From UBA1447 sp002329225 (lineage in GTDB: Bacteria; Bacillota; Clostridia; Oscillospirales; Acutalibacteraceae), in the NCBI GenBank assembly GCA_050946835.1, contig JBMNVN010000011.1, forward strand, positions 1 to 40,982: a stretch of 40,982 bases of DNA, given 5' to 3'. Positions 34,429 through 40,982 of the stretch are shown in pieces. The translations under genes were made by a program, and so were the position numbers. Numbering within the stretch: position 1 is the stretch's first letter; each line of letters starts with the position of its first letter. The notes below the pieces were generated by a model. It was not told the origin of the DNA and made no database searches. It saw only the letters and a program-made list of their open reading frames with translations.

Positions 34429-34526
34429 AGTTCTTATACCATACCAAGAACTATTTTGGTCGCTACAATAAGGTAGTACACCGAAGAGCTCTGACGGCTT
34501 GCCGATTGGCAAGCCGTCATCTCTTT
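34429..34526 (+). ncRNA. tracrRNA of the type II-C CRISPR-Cas9 system
   Basis: Bases 34434-34454 are identical to positions 2-22 of the plus-strand CRISPR repeat and would pair with the crRNA repeat over 21 bp. After a mismatched segment (TTTGGTC), GCTACAAT (34462-34469) pairs with the GUUGUAGC start of the crRNA repeat, giving the lower stem. The following TAAGG matches the tail start of known II-C tracrRNAs. A small GGT/ACC nexus, an AGAGCTCT palindrome and an 11-bp hairpin GACGGCTTGCC/GGCAAGCCGTC (34493-34518) with ATCTCTTT end it. The 5' bases AGTTCTT (34429-34435) can pair with AAGAACT (34446-34452) of the anti-repeat. Confidence 0.9.
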
Positions 34527-34629
34527 GCCTGAAAATACATTTTCGCCGCCTTTTCCAGCGGTTTTTGCCGTTTTCGGTACTATCTATGGGACTTGAGGGG
34601 CAGTTTAATAATAATTTTTAATAATTCTG

Positions 34630-34658
34630 TTTACTTTTATCAAATAAAGTATTATTAT
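34630..34658 (+). promoter_or_regulatory. cas9 promoter
   Basis: TTTACT (34630-34635), 17-base spacer, TATTAT (34653-34658), about 30 bases before the cas9 ATG. The 100 bases between the tracrRNA end and this promoter contain only a weak CCGC/GCGG hairpin followed by TTTTT. Confidence 0.75.
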
Positions 34659-34690
34659 TGTTGAGAATAATTTAAAAGGGGCGCTTGATT

Positions 34691-37600
34691 ATGGCTTATG
34701 CAATAGGACTTGACTGCGGTATTACCTCGGTGGGTTATGCCGTGTTGGAACTCGACTCCAATGAGGAACCCTGCAGAATTATAAGGCTCGGCTCCCGTAT
34801 TTTTACCGCTGCGGAAAATCCGAAAGACGGTTCTTCCCTTGCCAAACCCAGACGGGAGGCAAGGTCCGCCCGGCGCAGATTAAGGCGGCACCGCTTCAGG
34901 CTGGAGCTGATAAAAGACCTGATTACCCAAAAGGGACTGCTGAGCCGGGAGGAACTTGACTCCCTTTTTGAGGGCAGGCTTACGGATATTTATCAGTTGC
35001 GCACCGAGGCGCTTGACAGAGCACTTACCAATGAAGAGTTGGCACGGGTTATGATTCATTTAGCGCAACGGCGGGGCTTTAAGTCAAACCGCAAAGCCGA
35101 CACTGCGGACAAAGAAGCGGGCAAGCTGTTGGCCGCCGTTACGGAAAACGATAATCTGATGAAAGAAAAGGGTTACAGAACCGTAGGCGAAATGTACTAT
35201 AAAGACCCTGTCTACAGCGAGGTCAAGCGCAACAAGGGCGAAAAGTACCTGAACACCGTCTCAAGGGCGCATGTTGAGGCGGAGGCAAGGCTGATATTTG
35301 AAAAGCAGGAACAATTCGGTCAGGCCTTTGCCACGCAGGAAAATTCAGAGGAATATCTGGGCATTCTGCTCTTTCAGCGCAGTTTTGACGAGGGGCCGGG
35401 AGGCAACAGCCCTTACGGGGGCGCTCAGATTGAAAAAATGATAGGCAAATGCACCTTCTTCCCCGATGAAAAACGGGCGGTGAAGGCAAGTTATTCTTTT
35501 CAGCTTTTCAGCCTTTTGCAGGCGATAAATCACATCAGGATTGTTTGCAACGGCGAAACACGGGTTTTGACGGAAGATGAAAGAAAACTCATTGCAGACC
35601 TTGCCATTGAAAGCCCCGATATAAATTATTTAAGAATCAGAAAAAAGCTGGCGCTTCCGGACGAGGCAATGTTTACGGGAGTCAGGTATGAAAAGGGTAA
35701 AGAAGAAGAGAACGAAAAAAAGAAAAAGTTTAACTTTTTAAAACCCTATCACGAGGTACGGAAGGCTTTGGCGACGGCGGGGCTGGATATTAAGGACTAT
35801 GACAAAGACCGCCTGAACATTATCGGCTACATATTTACGGTTTATAAAAATGAAGATAAGCTGAGGGCCGCTCTTGCGGAAAACGGATTTAATGAAAAAG
35901 AGATTGAAGCCCTGCTGAACCTGCCCTCTTTTACCAAAACGGGGCATATTTCCGTTAAGGCCTGCGACCTTATTATCCCCCACTTGCAAGAGGGCATGAC
36001 CTATGACAAAGCCTGTGCCGAAGCGGGGCTGGATTTTCGCGGGGCTGAAAACCCGGAAAAACTTAAAACGCTGCCCGCCCGAACGGAAGATATGGACGAC
36101 ATCAAAAATCCGGTGGTACTCAGGGCAATTTCGCAAACCGTTAAGGTTATAAACGCCATTATCCGGGAACAGGATGAAAGCCCCGTTTTTATCAACATAG
36201 AACTTGCCAGAGAAATGGCAAAGACCTTGGATGAACGCCGTGAAGCCGAATCTTCCATGAAAGACAACATGGCATATAACGAGAGGATTAAGGAAGAAAT
36301 TAAAAATCACTTCGGCACCATCAACCCCACGGGTATGGATATAGTCAAACTTAAACTCTTTAAGGAACAAGACGGGCGCTGCCCCTACTCCCTTAAAAGC
36401 CTTGACTATGAAAGGCTTTTTGAGGTGGGCTATGTGGACATTGACCATATTGTGCCTTACAGTATCAGCTTTGACGACTCCTATAAAAACAAGGTGCTTG
36501 TACTCTCGGAAGAAAACAGGCAAAAGGGCAACCGCCTGCCTATGGAATACCTTGAGGGTCAAAGGAAAGAGGATTTTATTGTCTGGGTGAACGGCTCGGT
36601 TAAAAACTTTAGAAAAAGGCAGTTTTTACTAAAAGCAAAGGTTACGGATGAAGACCTTGAAAACTTTAAGGTGCGCAACCTGCAGGACACTCAGCACCTG
36701 AGCAGCTTTTTAATGAACTATATCCGGAAAAACCTGGACTTTGCGCCGAGCGTTACCGGCAAAAAGAAGAGGGTTACCGCAGTAAACGGGGCGGTTACTT
36801 CTTACATGAGAAAGCGTTGGGGAATTCAAAAAATCAGGGAAGACGGCGACCTGCACCACGCAGTTGACGCCGTAGTTGTGGGCTGTGTAACTGACGGGAT
36901 TATCCGCCGGGTAAGCGAGTATTCCAAAAGAAGAGAAAGTTATGCCTACACAGGTGAGAATAATGAGATTGCGGTTGACAAAAGAACGGGAGAGGTTAAG
37001 GCACGATTCCCCGCTCCGTGGCCCCATTTCCGCCAGGAGCTGGACATAAGACTTTCCAACAACCCCGCCCGGCTCCTGAATGAAAAAATGCTGCCCAATT
37101 ACATGGATGTTGAAATTGAAAATATTAAGCCCTGCTTTGTTTCACGCATGCCCAACCGCAAGGTTACCGGCGCAGCACATAAGGACACGGTGCGCAGCCC
37201 CAAGGCGCTCAGTGAGGGTATGGTAATATCCAAAAAAGCCATAAGTGAATTAAAGCTGGACAAGGACGGCGAGATTGAGGGTTACTACAACCCCTCCAGC
37301 GACAGGCTGCTTTACGCTGCGGTAAAAGAGAGGGTGGAACTGTTGGAGGCCCTTAAAAAAGACGGCTCAAAAGCGGGCAAAGAAAGGTACAAGACCGCCC
37401 TTAGCGAACCTCTTTATAAGCCGAAGGCTGACGGCAGCCCCGGCCCACTTGTTAAAAAAGTTAAGATAGTAGAAAAAACTTCTTTAATGGTGGAGGTCAA
37501 CTTCGGCAAGGGCGTGGCAGCCCATGACACCATGGTGAGAGTGGACATATTTTTTGTGGAGGGCGAGGGCTATTATTTTGTTCCTATTTATGTGGCGGAC

Positions 37601-37978
37601 ACTGTAAAAGATGAACTGCCGAACAGAGCCAGCGTTGCCTACAAACCTTATGACGAATGGAAGCTAATGGATGACAAGGACTTTATATTTTCACTTTACC
37701 CCGACGACCTTATAAGGGTAACGGCTAAAAAAGACTATAAAATGGCCCTTGTAAACAAAGATTCCACCCTGCCAAAAGAGAAACTTTGCAACGGAGAAAT
37801 GTTGTACTACAGAGGGGCGGGAATCTCCGTTGCGAGCATACAGGTTGTAAATCATGACAACACATATATAATAAACAACATGGGTATAAAAACCCTTGTG
37901 AATATAGAAAAATATCAGACGGATGTTCTGGGTAATTACCACCGGGTAAAAAATGAAAAGCGGCAAAGGTTCGGTTGA
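34691..37978 (+). CDS. cas9: CRISPR-associated endonuclease Cas9 (type II-C)
   Basis: A 1,095-residue RNA-guided DNA nuclease, in the usual size range for II-C. Order of parts: RuvC-I AIGLDCGITSVGYAV with Asp8; an arginine-rich bridge helix (RREARSARRRLRRHRFRL, about 55-75); an alpha-helical REC lobe; RuvC-II INIELAREMAK with Glu504; HNH with DIDHIVPYS, catalytic His586, and a downstream NK...EENRQKGN; RuvC-III LHHAVDAVVVG with His723 and Asp726; and a WED/PAM-interacting C-terminus (about 800-1095). All catalytic residues are present. I use ATG 34691, nine bases after GGGG; TTG 34685 is too close to it. The cas1 frame follows with overlap or a 5-base gap. Confidence 0.97.
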   Translation: MAYAIGLDCGITSVGYAVLELDSNEEPCRIIRLGSRIFTAAENPKDGSSLAKPRREARSARRRLRRHRFRLELIKDLITQKGLLSREELDSLFEGRLTDIYQLRTEALDRALTNEELARVMIHLAQRRGFKSNRKADTADKEAGKLLAAVTENDNLMKEKGYRTVGEMYYKDPVYSEVKRNKGEKYLNTVSRAHVEAEARLIFEKQEQFGQAFATQENSEEYLGILLFQRSFDEGPGGNSPYGGAQIEKMIGKCTFFPDEKRAVKASYSFQLFSLLQAINHIRIVCNGETRVLTEDERKLIADLAIESPDINYLRIRKKLALPDEAMFTGVRYEKGKEEENEKKKKFNFLKPYHEVRKALATAGLDIKDYDKDRLNIIGYIFTVYKNEDKLRAALAENGFNEKEIEALLNLPSFTKTGHISVKACDLIIPHLQEGMTYDKACAEAGLDFRGAENPEKLKTLPARTEDMDDIKNPVVLRAISQTVKVINAIIREQDESPVFINIELAREMAKTLDERREAESSMKDNMAYNERIKEEIKNHFGTINPTGMDIVKLKLFKEQDGRCPYSLKSLDYERLFEVGYVDIDHIVPYSISFDDSYKNKVLVLSEENRQKGNRLPMEYLEGQRKEDFIVWVNGSVKNFRKRQFLLKAKVTDEDLENFKVRNLQDTQHLSSFLMNYIRKNLDFAPSVTGKKKRVTAVNGAVTSYMRKRWGIQKIREDGDLHHAVDAVVVGCVTDGIIRRVSEYSKRRESYAYTGENNEIAVDKRTGEVKARFPAPWPHFRQELDIRLSNNPARLLNEKMLPNYMDVEIENIKPCFVSRMPNRKVTGAAHKDTVRSPKALSEGMVISKKAISELKLDKDGEIEGYYNPSSDRLLYAAVKERVELLEALKKDGSKAGKERYKTALSEPLYKPKADGSPGPLVKKVKIVEKTSLMVEVNFGKGVAAHDTMVRVDIFFVEGEGYYFVPIYVADTVKDELPNRASVAYKPYDEWKLMDDKDFIFSLYPDDLIRVTAKKDYKMALVNKDSTLPKEKLCNGEMLYYRGAGISVASIQVVNHDNTYIINNMGIKTLVNIEKYQTDVLGNYHRVKNEKRQRFG

Positions 37979-37983
37979 TAAAA

Positions 37984-38883
37984 ATGGGAGGCTTCAGGAG
38001 TATAATAATTGCCAACCCTGCAAGGCTTTCTGCTGACAGGGAGCGGCTTGTTATTGACACCTGGGAAAAGACATACATCCCTATGGAAGATATACGCTGC
38101 CTTATGCTGGAAAACAGGCAGATAACGCTGACTTCTTCATTACTTAGTCGATTGGGGGATATGGGCATACCGGTGTTTGCCTGCAGCGGAACCCACCTGC
38201 CCTCAAGCGTATTTTACCCTATAAACTGCCACTCACGGCAGTTAAAGCAATTAAGGCTGCAAATGCAGCAGAGCCTGCCTTTTAAAAAAAGGATGTGGCA
38301 ACAGGCGGTTGTGAGCAAAATCAACAATCAGGCCGTCTGCCTTGAACTTTGCGAAAACCCCAAAGCTGAAAACCTAAAAACTTTTGCAAAGGCGGTACGC
38401 CCCGGCGACCCGGAAAATCTGGAGGGCAGGGCTGCCGCCGCCTATTTTAAGGCGCTGTTCGGCAAAGATTATACCAGGGGGCAGGAAAATCATACAAACG
38501 CCCTGCTGAACTACGGGTACAGTATTTTCAGGGGAATGATAGCCCGCACACTGGCGGTTTACGGTTTTGAGCCTTGCTTAGGCATACACCACAGCAGTGA
38601 ACTTAACAACTTTAACCTTGCCGACGACTTTTTGGAGCCTTTCCGGCCGATTGTGGATTTGTTTGCGGTAAAAAACCGCTGGGAGGGGGCAACAATCACC
38701 ACCGGAGAAAAGGCCGCCCTGCTTGACCTGATTAACGTACAGGTACTCTCCGGCGGAGAAAGGCACAGCGCATCTTACGCCATAGAAAGGTTGGTGCAAA
38801 GCTACACCGCCTGCCTGAATAAAGAGAAAAACAGCCTTACACTCCCCACCCTAAAAGGGCTTGAGCGCCACGGTTATGACTAA
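37984..38883 (+). CDS. cas1: CRISPR integrase Cas1
   Basis: A 299-residue integrase that, with Cas2, inserts new spacers. Metal-binding residues are visible: Glu147 in LEGRAAAAYF, the His202/His203 pair in GIHHSSELNNFNLADD, and Glu218 in FLEPFRPIVD. The II-C type is supported by overall similarity of this region and by the neighbours. The start is uncertain: ATG 37984, or TTG 37975 overlapping the cas9 stop (302 aa) with AAAGG six bases upstream. It overlaps cas2 by 8 bases. Confidence 0.95.
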   Translation: MGGFRSIIIANPARLSADRERLVIDTWEKTYIPMEDIRCLMLENRQITLTSSLLSRLGDMGIPVFACSGTHLPSSVFYPINCHSRQLKQLRLQMQQSLPFKKRMWQQAVVSKINNQAVCLELCENPKAENLKTFAKAVRPGDPENLEGRAAAAYFKALFGKDYTRGQENHTNALLNYGYSIFRGMIARTLAVYGFEPCLGIHHSSELNNFNLADDFLEPFRPIVDLFAVKNRWEGATITTGEKAALLDLINVQVLSGGERHSASYAIERLVQSYTACLNKEKNSLTLPTLKGLERHGYD

Positions 38884-39196
38884 ATTTATGAGAATGCTTG
38901 TGTTTTTTGACTTACCCGTGAAGACAAAACCGGAACGGAAAGCAGCCACCCGGTTCAGGAACTTTCTGATTAAAGACGGGTACTATATGGTGCAATATTC
39001 CGTTTACGCCCGTATATGCATGGGGTATGACGGGGTGGCGGGCCACAGAACAAGGCTTTATGCCAACCTGCCGGATAACGGCTCAATACGGCTGCTTGTT
39101 ATAACGGAAAAGCAGTATGAAAGTATAGAATTGTTATTGGGTAATTACAGGGCGGAAGACGCCCCGGCAGAGTTTGAACAGCTTAGAATTTTTTAA
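38876..39196 (+). CDS. cas2: CRISPR adaptation protein Cas2
   Basis: A 106-residue ferredoxin-fold protein starting MTKFMRMLVFFDLPV, with the conserved Asp12, followed by RFRNFLIKDGYYMVQYSVYAR, and the beta-strand IRLLVITEKQYESIELLLG. Together with Cas1 it forms the integration complex. The start at ATG 38876 overlaps the end of cas1; ATG 38888 is an alternative and gives the same core. No csn2 or cas4 follows, which defines the subtype as II-C. Confidence 0.95.
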   Translation: MTKFMRMLVFFDLPVKTKPERKAATRFRNFLIKDGYYMVQYSVYARICMGYDGVAGHRTRLYANLPDNGSIRLLVITEKQYESIELLLGNYRAEDAPAEFEQLRIF

Positions 39197-39213
39197 AAAA
39201 ACATAAATAATGC

Positions 39214-39241
39214 AAAAAAGAAGGGAAAACCCTTCTTTTTT
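39214..39241. terminator. Bidirectional terminator between cas2 and the array
   Basis: Stem AAAAAAGAAGGG / CCCTTCTTTTTT with loop AAAA. A T-run follows the hairpin on both strands, so it can stop cas transcription from the left and array transcription from the right. Confidence 0.85.
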
Positions 39242-39294
39242 TGCGCCCGTTTTGCCGCCGAACCCTTGTGCCGCATGGCCCCGCAGCCCAACAG

Positions 39295-39303
39295 ATTATA
39301 CCA
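39295..39303 (-). promoter_or_regulatory. Repeat-borne extended -10 promoter (first of 26)
   Basis: On the minus strand the repeat ends TGGTATAAT, a perfect extended -10 element (TG-N-TATAAT). The same nine bases recur at the low-coordinate end of each repeat. No -35 match is present at 16-17 bases, as expected for extended -10 promoters. Transcription would start about 6 bases into the adjacent spacer. Confidence 0.75.
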
Positions 39304-40982
39304 TACCAAGAACTATCAGGGGGCTACAACGAATGGGACTGGATATGACACAGAAAAACAATTATACCATACCAAGAACTATCAGGGGGCTACAACTGCA
39401 TGAAGTTGTACCTGTTGCCCTTAATAATTATACCATACCAAGAACTATCAGGGGGCTACAACAGAGTGGTAAGCCTACCACCGTACTTGAAAATTATACC
39501 ATACCAAGAACTATCAGGGGGCTACAACCTTGCGAGCGGCGACCTCACCTCTTTTTATATTATACCATACCAAGAACTATCAGGGGGCTACAACATGGCA
39601 GAGAGTAATCAGTATGGCAGGTTGATTATACCATACCAAGAACTATCAGGGGGCTACAACTGAGCCGCTGTCCCGTTCTCTATCCAATGCATTATACCAT
39701 ACCAAGAACTATCAGGGGGCTACAACCTCCTCCGAGAGCCTGTCGAGCGTTACTTGATTATACCATACCAAGAACTATCAGGGGGCTACAACTACCCATG
39801 CAAGGGCCTGCCCACACCATAAATTATACCATACCAAGAACTATCAGGGGGCTACAACCTGATGCATTCCCTGGATTCTTCCACACTGATTATACCATAC
39901 CAAGAACTATCAGGGGGCTACAACGGGTTCAATCCCCCATAATACACAGAAAGGATTATACCATACCAAGAACTATCAGGGGGCTACAACTTTCCGACGG
40001 GTTAAGCACCACATAGCCGCATTATACCATACCAAGAACTATCAGGGGGCTACAACCATATCACGGATAGCAGTATCAGCCTGTTCATTATACCATACCA
40101 AGAACTATCAGGGGGCTACAACCAACAGGAACGGCCACGGCTACGGCAAACGATTATACCATACCAAGAACTATCAGGGGGCTACAACTGCCCATGCAAG
40201 GACCGGCGCACAGTATCAATTATACCATACCAAGAACTATCAGGGGGCTACAACTCCTCAAACCTCTTCAGCCCTGTAGTTTCAATTATACCATACCAAG
40301 AACTATCAGGGGGCTACAACAAGACCCTTTGCCTTCAAAATTTCCTGTAAATTATACCATACCAAGAACTATCAGGGGGCTACAACCTTACATCTATACA
40401 AAAGGTCGCACAAGCGATTATACCATACCAAGAACTATCAGGGGGCTACAACCACCAACACCCCATCAGCATTGTAATAGAAATTATACCATACCAAGAA
40501 CTATCAGGGGGCTACAACAGCAGAAGATGGATGAATTGAGTTCCGCAAATTATACCATACCAAGAACTATCAGGGGGCTACAACGTCGGGATCCAGCACG
40601 TTGATCACGTAGATATTATACCATACCAAGAACTATCAGGGGGCTACAACGAACGGTATCATGTTTTTCTGCCTCCTGTTTATTATACCATACCAAGAAC
40701 TATCAGGGGGCTACAACTCTCGGTCTTGATGTTCACCACGCTGGCCGATTATACCATACCAAGAACTATCAGGGGGCTACAACCAGAACGACGAAGGGGT
40801 GCGGGGTTCCTTTATTATACCATACCAAGAACTATCAGGGGGCTACAACCGTTCCCATGGCTGTCCTCCTTTGCTTCCTATTATACCATACCAAGAACTA
40901 TCAGGGGGCTACAACCGCCCAGATCTTGAACTCCCGCTCTGTTTTATTATACCATACCAAGAACTATCAGGGGGCTACAACT
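39295..40982 (-). CRISPR. Type II-C CRISPR array, 26 repeats, continues past window
   Basis: Repeats of 36 bp start at 39295 and then every 66 bases (one step of 67) up to 40946-40981. Plus-strand repeats begin ATTATACCATACC, continue AAGAACTATCAGG, and end GGGCTACAAC. All 26 copies look identical. There are 25 complete spacers: 24 of 30 bp and one of 31 bp (40651-40681). The crRNA sense is the minus strand, because that orientation starts GTTGTAGC, as in known II-C repeats, and matches the tracrRNA pairing. The array runs toward the cas genes. One further spacer begins at 40982. Confidence 0.98.

Noticed and set aside
34429..34470. Orphan or degenerate CRISPR repeat, or a CreTA-type RNA antitoxin
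   Set aside because: The split pairing blocks, tail and terminal hairpin fit a tracrRNA; there is no adjacent spacer-plus-repeat unit guarding a small toxin.
34316..34684. Extra operator copies controlling tracrRNA or cas9
   Set aside because: I found no ATAAC-N6-GTTAT pair near either promoter; any cross-regulation would have to act from the 34273-34313 sites.
39210..40929. Open frames encoding repeated YTIPRTIRGLQ or IPYQELSGGYN peptides
   Set aside because: They are translations of the CRISPR repeat; the 66-bp period is a multiple of 3, which keeps frames open by chance.
39331..40945. Self-targeting spacers against genes in this window
   Set aside because: No spacer match outside the array was found by eye; a computed search of the whole genome would be decisive.

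Overview
The window reads as a low-to-mid GC Gram-positive genome, most likely an uncultured member of the Clostridia (Oscillospiraceae/Ruminococcaceae-like). The reasons are RNase Y next to YmdB, a T-box leader in front of thrS, FtsEX paired with a secreted coiled-coil M23 hydrolase, a G5/LysM/M23 wall protein, a lipobox solute-binding protein, AGGAGG-type ribosome binding sites and clear TTGACA/TATAAT promoters. The taxonomic call is inference; no rRNA is present.

Layout. Positions 1-4360 carry mostly minus-strand housekeeping genes: a zinc-ribbon membrane protein, a TtcA-family tRNA thiolase, ymdB and rny, with a strong rny promoter. Positions 4530-6830 hold thrS with its own promoter, T-box leader and terminators. 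Positions 6850-9790 (minus) hold a DUF4838 protein and ychF. Positions 9890-23665 (plus) hold an orphan solute-binding lipoprotein, recG, a LysM-G5-M23 peptidase, a GH-A-like secreted glycosidase, an HI0933-family flavoprotein, a ZIP transporter and two tandem secreted lipase-like hydrolases. A tRNA-Gln(CTG) with promoter and terminator follows, then a cysteine-rich DUF6485-like protein and a sialidase-fold protein. Positions 26295-32804 form a division and cell-wall cassette: PucR/CdaR-type regulator, ftsE, ftsX, an EnvC-like M23 hydrolase, an S41 protein that has lost its catalytic Ser and Lys, and a family 2 glycosyltransferase. Positions 32820-33350 are intergenic DNA with a tRNA-like fold-back, copies of a dispersed palindrome and an overlooked 51-residue membrane protein. 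Positions 33385-34313 (minus) are a DUF4160-DUF2442-XRE module with twin operator sites.

The right end (34394-40982) is a type II-C CRISPR-Cas9 locus in the order tracrRNA, cas9 (1,095 aa), cas1, cas2, array. The array has 26 identical 36-bp repeats and 25 complete spacers, and it runs off the window edge. There is no csn2 or cas4. The tracrRNA lies upstream of cas9 on the plus strand with a 17-bp-spaced promoter, a 21-nt anti-repeat segment identical to the repeat, and an 11-bp terminal hairpin. Its 5' end can fold back on the anti-repeat. Read on the minus strand, each repeat ends in a perfect extended -10 box (TG-G-TATAAT), so each crRNA probably has its own promoter, as known in Neisseria and Campylobacter II-C systems. 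The array would then run toward the cas genes and meet a bidirectional terminator after cas2. Two spacers differ almost only at one codon phase, which points to homologous coding protospacers.

The most notable observations are the tracrRNA self-hairpin, the repeat-borne promoters, the wobble-patterned spacer pair, the twin operator next to the CRISPR locus, and the S41 pseudoprotease in the FtsEX cassette.
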